A DNA stretch of 41,601 nucleotides, taken from an uncultured Bacteroidales bacterium. Its GTDB lineage: Bacteria > Bacteroidota > Bacteroidia > Bacteroidales > UBA4417. The notes under the pieces were generated by a model. The model worked only from the letters and a program-made list of their open reading frames with translations. It was not told the DNA's origin and made no database searches. Positions 17,470-24,586 of the stretch are shown piece after piece; position 1 is the first letter of the stretch; each line of letters opens with the position of its first letter. A program made the translations under genes and the position numbers. The DNA lies in assembly GCA_937965665.1 (NCBI GenBank), contig CALCJE010000103.1:1-41601 (forward strand). Direction: 5' to 3'.

Positions 17470-18324
17470 TTAATTATTAACAATAAATTCATTGAAATCT
17501 TTATGTAAAGGATATATAACTTTTGCCTTATCTACTGTACATGGATGCAAGGATCTGATTTTCTCAACGGCTTCCGAACCTGCAGGATCGTTATCCAGGT
17601 ACAGGTTTATTCTCTCATATTTACCCAACATTGGGATAACTTCCGGAAGAAAAGAAAGGGAGTTAAGCACAATCGAAGTATTTACCGGGTAATTGGTTTT
17701 GTGATACACCAAAGCAGAAAGGAAATCATATACACCTTCAAATAAATTTAACTGTTTGCTACCAGGATACAAGAAAGAAGTTAAATATTTTGGTGAAGTA
17801 CAGCCTTTCCAATAACGGTTTCTAAGTTCATACCCGGATTTGTCGTTTTTAAATGCCAAAGCAAAGAATGTGCTTCCTTTTTGGCTATCAACAGTATAAT
17901 AGGATTCCTCAAGATAATTTGAAGCTACGGAAATAGGTATTTTCCGGAATGCAAGGTATTTAACCAGAGCTTCGTTTTGAATAGCCTGGATTTTCTTAAT
18001 ATGTATTTTCGGCTCTCTTACAACTGGTTCGTGATTGGCCTGTGAAAAAGAGAAAGAATTAAGATGGCCGGATCCAGATAGTATTTCCAAAGCTCCGTTG
18101 ATATCGGTTTTATAAATTAGCATAACCAGGTCGATCAGATCACCGGAATCACCAGTTCCGAAATCTTTGAATCGGTTAGTTTGGGCATCAACTTTAAAGC
18201 TTGATGTTCTCTCATTCCTGTAAGGAGAGCAAAACCAAACATCCGTTCCCTTAACCGTGCCGGAAAATCCAAGACTTTCGATAAAAGCCACCATATCAAT
18301 ACTTTTAGCTTCTGTACAGTTCAT
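17470..18324 (-). CDS. Toprim-domain DNA primase
   Basis: A 284-residue protein. The N-terminal region (about 28-66: FCSPYRNERTSSF ... FKDFGTGDSGDLIDL) is a CHC2-like primase zinc domain in which the Cys/His ligands are mostly missing, common in mobile-element primases of this phylum. The toprim domain shows Glu196 (LFEGVYD) and the DxD motif Asp244/Asp246 (LYLDNDPAG), which bind catalytic metal. It probably makes primers for element replication together with the helicase at 18581-20416. The iteron-like array lies between the two genes. Confidence 0.88.
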   Translation of the reverse strand: MNCTEAKSIDMVAFIESLGFSGTVKGTDVWFCSPYRNERTSSFKVDAQTNRFKDFGTGDSGDLIDLVMLIYKTDINGALEILSGSGHLNSFSFSQANHEPVVREPKIHIKKIQAIQNEALVKYLAFRKIPISVASNYLEESYYTVDSQKGSTFFALAFKNDKSGYELRNRYWKGCTSPKYLTSFLYPGSKQLNLFEGVYDFLSALVYHKTNYPVNTSIVLNSLSFLPEVIPMLGKYERINLYLDNDPAGSEAVEKIRSLHPCTVDKAKVIYPLHKDFNEFIVNN

Positions 18325-18388
18325 TTTATTCTTTTTTATAAGGCAATTATTTAATGAGTTTTGAAAAGCATGTATGTGTCAGTTTTCA

Positions 18389-18575
18389 TGTAAACCTTGT
18401 AAACCTTGTAAACTTTTTTTGTAATGTGTTGATTTTCAGTACTAGTGTTTTTAGTATTGGTTGCAATCTGGTTTACAGGGTTTAATTGTAAACTATGTAA
18501 ACTTTATGTAAACCGCTAGTGATCTGTTTATCAATAATTTAATGTTTTTGGTTTACAGTGTTTACAAGGTTTACA
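18389..18575. repeat. Iteron-like array, candidate replication origin
   Basis: Ten copies of TGTAAAC or its complement GTTTACA. Forward: 18389, 18398, 18407, 18487, 18496, 18507. Reverse: 18471, 18551, 18560, 18569. The left and right clusters have 9-bp spacing and together form an almost perfect long inverted repeat of about 25 bp per arm. The region is AT-rich, non-coding and lies between the primase and helicase genes. Iterons beside replication genes usually mark an origin; an operator for a repressor is the alternative. Confidence 0.75.
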
Positions 18576-18580
18576 GTGTT

Positions 18581-20416
18581 TTAAATATTTATCTCTACTC
18601 CGTTTATTTCTATTCCGGTATTTGTTTTATTCGCTGTGAACTGATAACAAGATCCAAATTTCTTATCAGTGTATGACTGATTTCTGCCTTTTTGATGGCT
18701 GGGAATAAATGAAGTATTACTTTTAGAAGTAAGTATCATTCTAATACTATTTGAGTCTAAAAATCTGATATTATTATCCTTGCAATATTTTACATAGAAG
18801 GGATAAAATAGAGGCAATTTGATTTGCAATAATGGGTCCGGATCATATTTTAAATTAAACTGCGATGTATTCCTGCTTCCAATAGCTGTTTCGTCAAATC
18901 GTGTAATTTGGGATCGAGTTAAACAGAATGAAAATGATTGCCAGAATACACTAATAGCACTACTTTCATTTAGCAGACTATTCAAATTTTCAGCATTCTC
19001 GACAATTACTTTAGTAGCTACTTCCATTGAAAAAGGAAATGATACTTCTTTCTCAAGCAGCTCATACGCTGAATAGAGCAAAGCAGTATGGTTTATACTC
19101 CGCTCCGGTAAGTTGAGGCCTGATTCTTTAATTTTTCGGGATACAGCACGATATTTGAAGACAAAACTTTCTTCAAATAGTGGCCTGAGTTTTAATAATT
19201 CAATAAGTACGTTTCCTAAACCGATATCTGTATAATCCTTCAACTTTTTGAAGGCAGTTGTTTGTTCATCTGTAAAGGTTGAAGATTCAAAATTTAATAA
19301 AACCATTCGTGAGAGTATAGCTGACTTTTGAGAAGGTAAATGATTACCATCAAAAATTAAAGCTGATCTAACCGGGAATGATTTTGTTTTATTGTCGTTT
19401 GTCTTAACTCCCGTAGTTCGACCAGCTCCATCATAAGCCGTCAATATGAAATCTTCAGCATTACTGTCTGTTTCGTTGGTATATTCCTTGAAATAGAATA
19501 GACTGTTACACCTGGATGAAACAAGCCTGGATAAAGCTACAATTGTAGCATTATTTAAAGGTGTTCCAATTGTATCACGGCCAAATAATGAAAGCAACTT
19601 TTCAGTATAACTTGTTTTTCCGGTTCCAAAATCACCAAAAAGAAAAAGGAAAGGAAAAAATCCAACCTGAGCAAAAATAACGTCACGGTAAAGAGCTAAA
19701 ATTGTATAAAGCATTCCGATCACAGCATTGGATCCAAATGCCTGGTAAAATAATAATGACCAGGTTTTAAAATCAGCAGTACCAGGTTCAAATTTGTAAA
19801 GCCTGTCTGACTTGAAATCTTCATTATTTACGTTTGTAAATCCATATGCCGGAAGGTAATAGTTTTCTTTTTCATCGGTTATTATTCCCAGCTGGTCAGC
19901 TGTTAAAAGTTCATTTTTTGCATTAAATATTGAATCAGCAAAAACATAGATACGATGTTCGTGGTTCCATCCTAAATAATCTAATATTTTAGCACCAGTT
20001 TCTTCATCCATTAATCTGGCAAAAACTCTTTTAAGCTGATAAGAATTCCCAAAAAATGTACAGCGCTTCGATTTTAAGATTGTCTCAAAGGATTCTGATT
20101 TCATTTCAGACGAATACACTTCAACAAAGTGCTTTTGGCCGGTCTGCCTTTGGATAAATATAATTCTATAAGTATTATTTGATCCATTATCCAAATGGAA
20201 CATACTTTTCATTGTAAAATTCGAAAGCTCGATTACTACTTCAGCACCTTTATTTGTTTTTTCAATGGTACGGTATCTGCCTTCAAAAACATAAAATCCA
20301 AATTCCTTATAATCTGAGGTAATATCTTTACTATCAGAAATTACTGTATTTTCTAGGATAGAATCTAAAATCGTAAGTGTCTTGTTTTCTTTGCTAGTAT
20401 TCAGTACTTTTGCCAT
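18581..20416 (-). CDS. P-loop replicative helicase (D5/DUF927-like)
   Basis: A 611-residue protein. Walker A is GDFGTGKTS at about 261-269, preceded by hydrophobic FLFLF. Further on the stretch around SRMVLLNF (about 365-372) with a preceding DGNHLPS resembles the sensor/Arg-finger part of phage-type superfamily 3/DUF927 helicases. The N-terminal 200 residues are beta-rich and may bind DNA. It probably unwinds DNA at the adjacent iteron-like array together with the primase. Subfamily assignment is uncertain. The stop codon is only 6 bp from the last heptamer. Confidence 0.75.
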   Translation of the reverse strand: MAKVLNTSKENKTLTILDSILENTVISDSKDITSDYKEFGFYVFEGRYRTIEKTNKGAEVVIELSNFTMKSMFHLDNGSNNTYRIIFIQRQTGQKHFVEVYSSEMKSESFETILKSKRCTFFGNSYQLKRVFARLMDEETGAKILDYLGWNHEHRIYVFADSIFNAKNELLTADQLGIITDEKENYYLPAYGFTNVNNEDFKSDRLYKFEPGTADFKTWSLLFYQAFGSNAVIGMLYTILALYRDVIFAQVGFFPFLFLFGDFGTGKTSYTEKLLSLFGRDTIGTPLNNATIVALSRLVSSRCNSLFYFKEYTNETDSNAEDFILTAYDGAGRTTGVKTNDNKTKSFPVRSALIFDGNHLPSQKSAILSRMVLLNFESSTFTDEQTTAFKKLKDYTDIGLGNVLIELLKLRPLFEESFVFKYRAVSRKIKESGLNLPERSINHTALLYSAYELLEKEVSFPFSMEVATKVIVENAENLNSLLNESSAISVFWQSFSFCLTRSQITRFDETAIGSRNTSQFNLKYDPDPLLQIKLPLFYPFYVKYCKDNNIRFLDSNSIRMILTSKSNTSFIPSHQKGRNQSYTDKKFGSCYQFTANKTNTGIEINGVEINI

Positions 20417-20463
20417 TGTTATTAATAGTTAGTTGTCATTGGCTATTATAGAGTTAGTAATGG

Positions 20464-20495
20464 AAAAACACCTGGTCGGCTACCCAGGTGTTTTT
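20464..20495 (-). terminator. Terminator at the end of the small-gene operon
   Basis: AAAAACACCTGG / CCAGGTGTTTTT, 12 bp, 8-nt loop, 5 bp after the stop of the 89-residue gene. It separates that operon from the helicase gene, though the helicase has no obvious TAnnTTTG promoter of its own, so some read-through is likely. Confidence 0.8.
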
Positions 20496-20499
20496 ATTT

Positions 20500-20769
20500 T
20501 TAATCAGCTTTCCGATTATACATTACATTGAAAATCTTGTCAGTTAAACCGGCTAGATCTTTTCCTGTAAATTCTGCCAGTTGCAACAGATAAGGAATAC
20601 CGGCAATTGGTTGATCTTGGCGTGTAAGATCATCAGTTTCATCTTCCACTATAGCACCTATCGAGTTAAACAGTGCTTTTAATGTCAGGTTCTTAGTTAT
20701 TATTTCTTCAATATTCTGAAGTATTTCAGATTTCTGATCTGCTGTAATTGTAAAATCATTTTTTTCCAT
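20500..20769 (-). CDS. Small helical protein, family B copy 3
   Basis: An 89-residue acidic helical protein. Pattern: a first helix, a KALFNSIGAI segment, an acidic linker, then PYLLQLAEFTGKDLAGLTDKIFNVMY. The proteins at 22676-22951 and 21192-21440 share this layout, suggesting three diverged paralogues. Function unknown. Last gene of the leftward small-gene operon, ending at a terminator. Confidence 0.65.
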   Translation of the reverse strand: MEKNDFTITADQKSEILQNIEEIITKNLTLKALFNSIGAIVEDETDDLTRQDQPIAGIPYLLQLAEFTGKDLAGLTDKIFNVMYNRKAD

Positions 20770-20798
20770 GAGGTTTAGATTTATTGATAGTGTTTATG

Positions 20799-21113
20799 TT
20801 ATTTTCCGTCCGTTTTTCCTTCGTCCGGTTTCGGGGTCATATTTAAAATATTGATTAGGTTAATAAATTCATGAGGAAATGTCTCTATGATTTTAACCCC
20901 ATTGATAATTTGTGTTGTCCAATCTTCTACTCTGGATCTATACCAGTCAAGTATTACATTTATCAGTTTTACAGCTTCAAATTTCCATTCAGCTGTTTCC
21001 GGATCCTTATCATTAAAATAATGCAACGCAGCTAAGTATAAATCAATTTCATGCTTTAGCTTTTGAAGGTTTGGTTCTACCTGGTCAACTTGTTCCTTTA
21101 TTCTTTCATTCAT
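20799..21113 (-). CDS. Small hypothetical helical protein
   Basis: 104 residues from ATG 21113 (MNERIKEQ). The frame is open upstream to 21191, but that extension overlaps the intergenic region and has an unlikely composition. Trp-rich middle (about residues 42-65). Family not recognised. Part of the leftward operon. Confidence 0.6.
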   Translation of the reverse strand: MNERIKEQVDQVEPNLQKLKHEIDLYLAALHYFNDKDPETAEWKFEAVKLINVILDWYRSRVEDWTTQIINGVKIIETFPHEFINLINILNMTPKPDEGKTDGK

Positions 21114-21191
21114 GATTTTGAAGTTAAATAAGTGATTTATGCAGTTAATCTGTAAGGCTATTGATATTTTCATGTATCTCAGTAGCTCCAA

Positions 21192-21440
21192 TTAGCATTC
21201 AGGCAAATTTTTAAATAATTCAGTTACATTTTCGCCTATCTGTTGTTGCAGTTCACCGGCAAGTGAAGCCATATCTGTAAAAGCTTTCTCGGGATCTGTT
21301 CCTGTGAAACAAATATGTGTGGGATCACCTTTTTCGCAAACAGTTGTTCCAAGGCTTGCCATGCCATCAACTATAGCACGCATCTGAAAAGATTTTCTTT
21401 CAATCTCATTGAGTAGTTCTCTTGTTAGCTCTAAATTCAT
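21192..21440 (-). CDS. Small protein, family B copy 2
   Basis: An 82-residue protein with helix, then MRAIVDGMASLG, a Cys-containing linker, then FTDMASLAGELQQQIGENVTELFKNL. The layout resembles the proteins at 22676-22951 and 20500-20769. Its start overlaps the previous gene's stop by 4 bp (ATGA), so the two are translationally coupled. Function unknown. Confidence 0.65.
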   Translation of the reverse strand: MNLELTRELLNEIERKSFQMRAIVDGMASLGTTVCEKGDPTHICFTGTDPEKAFTDMASLAGELQQQIGENVTELFKNLPEC

Positions 21441-21751
21441 GATTTTTTGGGTTTTATGCTTTTGGTTTGCACCTTCAGCGGTTTAATAATAATGGAATGC
21501 TTCTTCATCTTTTCAGGGGTTAATTTCCAGAAATTGCCCGATACCTCGCCATAAATAGCCACTAAAACACCGGATGCACTTCTTAGAAAAACCTTATTAA
21601 AAGCTGTTTTTGAAGCTGCTAAATCAGGCCTTTTTTCTTTTCTAGGCATAGGATGTAATTCGCTAAATGCCTGTATTGCAATAAGTATACGCTTTTCGCG
21701 CCACTCTTTTTTTGCTTTTTCTGCATTAACTTGATCTAATAATGTCCTCAT
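21437..21751 (-). CDS. Small basic protein, family A copy 3
   Basis: A 104-residue protein with a basic tail. Core: a helix (KRILIAIQAFSE), a Pro-containing linker, then KVFLRSASGVLVAIY and FWKLTPE. The same core occurs in the proteins at 21755-22000 and 22456-22674. Function unknown; the basic charge would fit nucleic-acid binding. Coupled by a 4-bp overlap to the next gene. Confidence 0.65.
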   Translation of the reverse strand: MRTLLDQVNAEKAKKEWREKRILIAIQAFSELHPMPRKEKRPDLAASKTAFNKVFLRSASGVLVAIYGEVSGNFWKLTPEKMKKHSIIIKPLKVQTKSIKPKKS

Positions 21752-21754
21752 AGC

Positions 21755-22000
21755 CTATTTTGAATATTTACGAATGATAGATGTAGTGAGTGGTAAAAAC
21801 TTGCGGGTATCCGTCCTGAAAATGGCTAATAAATGTTTACCCGAACGTAAGTAAACACGGTCATTTTCTACCGTTGAAGAGTTTAAGCCTGGCCGGATCA
21901 TTGGTGGATCACCTGGCCGCTTGAATTCCTTCAAATATTCCAATATCGCATCAGCAATAATTGGCCGGTTGATCTCTTTTAGAGTTGGTTGAATATCCAT
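21755..22000 (-). CDS. Small protein, family A copy 2
   Basis: 81 residues from ATG 22000 (MDIQPTLKE). I rejected an upstream in-frame ATG at 22045 because ATG 22000 fits directly next to the stop of the preceding gene. Core: ADAILEYLK helix, Pro-rich linker, RVYLRSGKHLLAIF, then FLPLT. Paralogous to the genes at 21437 and 22456. Function unknown. Confidence 0.65.
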   Translation of the reverse strand: MDIQPTLKEINRPIIADAILEYLKEFKRPGDPPMIRPGLNSSTVENDRVYLRSGKHLLAIFRTDTRKFLPLTTSIIRKYSK

Positions 22001-22001
22001 T

Positions 22002-22454
22002 TTAATAAGATTTTCCAGATAAAAAACGAGGTAAAAAATTAACAACTTTGTGTGATTTTCTTTTCAAAGGCTTGTATTCCCATTTTTCAATGAAAGACTC
22101 AAGCTCCTTTGTAACAGCATTAAGGCCGTATTCAGACAAAAAGCGTTTCTGATCAGGTGAAAGCAAACTAAACCATTGATATTCTACAACTAAAGATGCT
22201 TCATACGTGCTACTCTTTTTAAATATACGCTCCTGCAGGATCATCGTTTGCTTTGACCATTTGTAGCGGACGACGAATTCAAGGAATAAGTTTAAATCTT
22301 CCCGGGCAATTTCAGTGATATTAAAGGGTTTCGGTTTTCTGAATAAACTTTTAATCCTGCTAATAGAAAACAAGATTTCTTTGAAATGCCTGGTACTGGG
22401 TTGTACTGGTTCCGGAACGACTTTAAGTAGCATATTTCTCTTTTTCAATGGCAT
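22002..22454 (-). CDS. Hypothetical basic protein
   Basis: A 150-residue, Lys/Arg-rich helical protein. I do not recognise a family. The start is one base after the TGA of the previous gene, so it is probably coupled to it. A second ATG (residue 8) is possible. It lies between two family A genes in the leftward operon. Confidence 0.65.
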   Translation of the reverse strand: MPLKKRNMLLKVVPEPVQPSTRHFKEILFSISRIKSLFRKPKPFNITEIAREDLNLFLEFVVRYKWSKQTMILQERIFKKSSTYEASLVVEYQWFSLLSPDQKRFLSEYGLNAVTKELESFIEKWEYKPLKRKSHKVVNFLPRFLSGKSY

Positions 22455-22455
22455 T

Positions 22456-22674
22456 TCAGATAACTGTTAGTTCCTTCTTGATCAAGTCGTATTTTGCAAG
22501 TGTAAAGCGGCCAGTACGTAATTTCACATACTTTTTACTGATGTAGGAATCTTTTCTGAGTGGCAGTGATGGCCATTCCTGACCTACCTTTTTCGCAGAA
22601 ACATAGGCAGACAAAGCCTCGTAAAAGAGTTGTGTTTTGCCTGGTTTGATTTCATTTGCAGAAATAGCTTCCAT
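22456..22674 (-). CDS. Small protein, family A copy 1
   Basis: A 72-residue protein with helix QLFYEALSAYVS, a linker with WPSLPL, then KKYVKLRTGRFTLAKY. The K-x-V-x-LR-[ST] core is shared with the proteins at 21437-21751 and 21755-22000. It is the shortest and most diverged copy. Its start is adjacent to the preceding stop. Confidence 0.6.
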   Translation of the reverse strand: MEAISANEIKPGKTQLFYEALSAYVSAKKVGQEWPSLPLRKDSYISKKYVKLRTGRFTLAKYDLIKKELTVI

Positions 22675-22675
22675 C

Positions 22676-22951
22676 TTAATTATGATTTTCAGGTTTGAGG
22701 TTGAAAATCATATCAGTAAGTCTTTCTGCCATTGAGTCAATTTCTTTAGTAACTTCAACAGATAAATTGATTAAAATCGGAACATAATTAATATCTGCAT
22801 CTGCATCTAATGGTTCTTTGATGTTACGATCTTCAAACGCGGAATGAATTGCACCAATCGCAATTGAAAGGGCTTTATGAACCTGGCATTTATCTTGGAT
22901 GTGCTGTGATAATTCCACAGCTGCATCAATGCTGATTTCTTCTTTTTTCAT
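22676..22951 (-). CDS. Small helical protein, family B copy 1
   Basis: A 91-residue acidic protein: N-terminal helix, KALSIAIGAIHSAF, an acidic linker, then PILINLSVEVTKEIDSMAERLTDMIFNL. This layout recurs at 21192-21440 and 20500-20769. Function unknown. Confidence 0.65.
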   Translation of the reverse strand: MKKEEISIDAAVELSQHIQDKCQVHKALSIAIGAIHSAFEDRNIKEPLDADADINYVPILINLSVEVTKEIDSMAERLTDMIFNLKPENHN

Positions 22952-22990
22952 GGCTTATTGGTTTTAAAGCTCCAGTGGAGCGGGTTTAAC

Positions 22991-23251
22991 TTATTTTGGT
23001 AAATATTCTTTCGGAATAGGACCAGCAATAACTTTTATTTCGGTCCCGTCGCATTTATAAAAAGGGATTGCCCGGTAGGTCGATCCTTCTTTTTCTTTTC
23101 CCTGGCACGACCGGCAAATTTCAACCGCTTTTTGTTGCTCGTAAGTTGCAGCCCAAACATAGCCGGTCTTATCCTGGATAACATAGATTCCATTCATTTG
23201 AGTAAATTTAACATTGTGAGATACGTTAAAAGAATACTGGATCTTAATCAA
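22991..23251 (-). CDS. Small hypothetical protein with CxxC
   Basis: An 86-residue protein with an ICRSC pair and a later Cys (FYKCDG), which may bind metal. Beta-rich N-terminal half. Family not recognised. It follows the HTH gene by 9 bp in the operon. Confidence 0.6.
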   Translation of the reverse strand: MIKIQYSFNVSHNVKFTQMNGIYVIQDKTGYVWAATYEQQKAVEICRSCQGKEKEGSTYRAIPFYKCDGTEIKVIAGPIPKEYLPK

Positions 23252-23260
23252 TGAATTTGG

Positions 23261-23521
23261 CTAAGATTTTTGAAGGTATTCGTTTATAGCAGCTTCACTG
23301 ATTAGGCCGTCAATGGTGGTTTTTATCAGACCTTTGGCAACAAGTTTCTTAATTGTTGCGTGTGCTTTTCCAAGTCTTTTTCTGACTTCATTAATTGTGT
23401 AAAGCTTGTCAATTTGTGCTGCTTTCTTCTTTTCAGCAGCAGTTTCTTCACTTATTTCAATCATTGCAGCTTTCAGTGCTGTTTTCAAACTGTCAGTGTC
23501 AGTTAATACTACCTGTGTCAT
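23261..23521 (-). CDS. Excisionase-like helix-turn-helix protein
   Basis: 86 residues from ATG 23521 (MTQVVLTDTDSLKTAL). The frame is open further upstream, but it then runs into the promoter region. The C-terminal half, YTINEVRKRLGKAHATIKKLVAKGLI ... ISEAAINEYLQ, is a MerR/HTH_17-type winged helix as in excisionases and mobile-element regulators. First gene of the leftward operon and divergent from the XRE regulator; may direct excision or control early expression. Confidence 0.8.
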   Translation of the reverse strand: MTQVVLTDTDSLKTALKAAMIEISEETAAEKKKAAQIDKLYTINEVRKRLGKAHATIKKLVAKGLIKTTIDGLISEAAINEYLQKS

Positions 23522-23593
23522 AGTGTTTAATATTTTAATTATTACTAATTTTGTACAATTACGTTCGTGCTTTATTTGAAAGTAATTACAGTA

Positions 23594-23601
23594 CAAATAT
23601 A
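23594..23601 (-). promoter_or_regulatory. Promoter -7 box of the leftward small-gene operon
   Basis: TATATTTG on the minus strand, in the region between the divergent HTH and XRE genes. The palindrome GCACA-CTT-TGTGC (23602-23614) abuts it upstream and may be an operator. Confidence 0.65.
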
Positions 23602-23614
23602 GCACACTTTGTGC
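23602..23614. promoter_or_regulatory. Operator-like palindrome next to the leftward promoter
   Basis: GCACA and TGTGC, separated by CTT, directly upstream of the -7 box at 23594-23601. Confidence 0.5.
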
Positions 23615-23619
23615 TTTTT

Positions 23620-23638
23620 ATAATACACCGTGTATTAT
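23620..23638. promoter_or_regulatory. Operator-like 19-bp perfect palindrome
   Basis: ATAATACAC-C-GTGTATTAT has two perfect 9-bp arms about one base. It lies between the divergent HTH and XRE genes, a usual place for a repressor operator controlling both. Confidence 0.65.
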
Positions 23639-23661
23639 TTATTTACTAACACGTTAATAAA

Positions 23662-24315
23662 TTGAACTACAAAAAGATAGATGACTTATTAACAGCCAAG
23701 GATCTGTCATTCAAATTGTTGGCAGAGCGAATTGGCGTGACCAGAACTGGGCTTTATCATACAATTAAAAATAAAACGCTCACAGTTAGTGCTCTAGAAA
23801 AAATAGCTGAAGTATTTGAGGTACCTGTAATTGTATTTTTTGAAGATGAAAATGAAAAATGGACCAAGTCCGCTTTAATAGACGAGGTTAAAAAACTGGA
23901 TGAAGAGAATGAAGTGTTATGGAACAGGATTGATGAACTTATGGATACCATAAGAGCAAAGCGATCAATTTTAAGGCTTACATATACTCAGTTAAAAAGT
24001 TTACAGGATAGCCGACTAAATGAAATTATATCAGCAATTGATGAATCAGAAAATTTTGAAAATCATCCAGTCAGGGAAAAGCGTAAAATTTTGGGAATAG
24101 ACTTAGGAACAAATTCGATAGGAATGGCTATTACTGATTCAAGTGATGCAAAAAAGCCAGAAGTTGAGGTTATGATAAATCAAATGAAAGAATCAATTGG
24201 TGAAATAATTAATCAAACCGAAAATAATCCCAGTAGAATGGAGAGAATTGATAAGTTAAGAGAGAACCTTCTAAAATTGGAAAAATCGCTTCAAATAAGC
24301 TCAGGTAATCAGTGA
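23662..24315 (+). CDS. XRE-type regulator with a Cas9 RuvC-I-like peptide
   Basis: A 217-residue protein. Residues 1-65 are an XRE/Cro helix-turn-helix (LAERIGVTRTGLYHTIKN...VPVIVFFE). Residues 70-125 look like coiled coil. Residues 142-160 read KILGIDLGTNSIGMAITDS, very close to the first RuvC motif at the N-terminus of Cas9 (pattern I-G-L/I-D-L/I-G-T-N-S-I/V-G-W-A), with Met in place of the usual Trp. No arginine-rich bridge helix or later RuvC motif follows; the C-terminus is helical. TTG 23662 is the only usable start after the upstream stop. It is divergent from the HTH operon, as expected of an element repressor. Confidence 0.8.
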   Translation: MNYKKIDDLLTAKDLSFKLLAERIGVTRTGLYHTIKNKTLTVSALEKIAEVFEVPVIVFFEDENEKWTKSALIDEVKKLDEENEVLWNRIDELMDTIRAKRSILRLTYTQLKSLQDSRLNEIISAIDESENFENHPVREKRKILGIDLGTNSIGMAITDSSDAKKPEVEVMINQMKESIGEIINQTENNPSRMERIDKLRENLLKLEKSLQISSGNQ

Positions 24316-24348
24316 AATAATAAAAAACATTATCAACATAGTATCGTC

Positions 24349-24369
24349 TCCTGACGTCAGTAAAATGGT
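24349..24369. repeat. Partial copy of the dinD palindrome
   Basis: TCCTGACGTCAGTAAAATGG plus one T matches the centre and right arm of the palindrome at 24774-24801 with one mismatch; the left arm is not conserved. It lies about 220 bp upstream of dinD. Confidence 0.6.
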
Positions 24370-24442
24370 ATAATTGACTATATTAACAGAGAAAGCAGAA
24401 GCTTAAACGCCATAAAACATCAATAAAAGATAACATTTCTAT

Positions 24443-24493
24443 CCAATTGTTAACCAATAGCATCCAAAAACCTTGAAAAAACCTATAAAAATT
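24443..24493 (+). repeat. Direct repeat flanking dinD, left copy
   Basis: Begins CCAATTGTTAACCAATAGC and continues with A-rich sequence to AAAAATT. About 50 bp are closely similar to 25451-25499. It contains one TTAACCA arm-like site (24450-24456). It lacks the att core that follows the right copy. Confidence 0.75.
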
Positions 24494-24524
24494 ATCTAGA
24501 TCGCTTTTTACTATAGCACCTACA

Positions 24525-24540
24525 TTGTGTGTTTACACAA
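24525..24540. promoter_or_regulatory. Operator-like inverted repeat upstream of dinD
   Basis: TTGTGT-GTTT-ACACAA, 47 bp before the dinD ATG. It includes one GTTTACA heptamer identical to those of the iteron-like array. Confidence 0.5.
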
Positions 24541-24586
24541 CGCAGGTCCAAAAATCGAATCAGCAATCGACATAGATTAATCAATT

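Noticed and set aside
24082..24141. Remnant of a cas9 gene in a CRISPR locus
   Set aside because: Only one short motif is present, within an intact HTH protein; no other Cas9 domain, cas1/cas2 or repeats are nearby.
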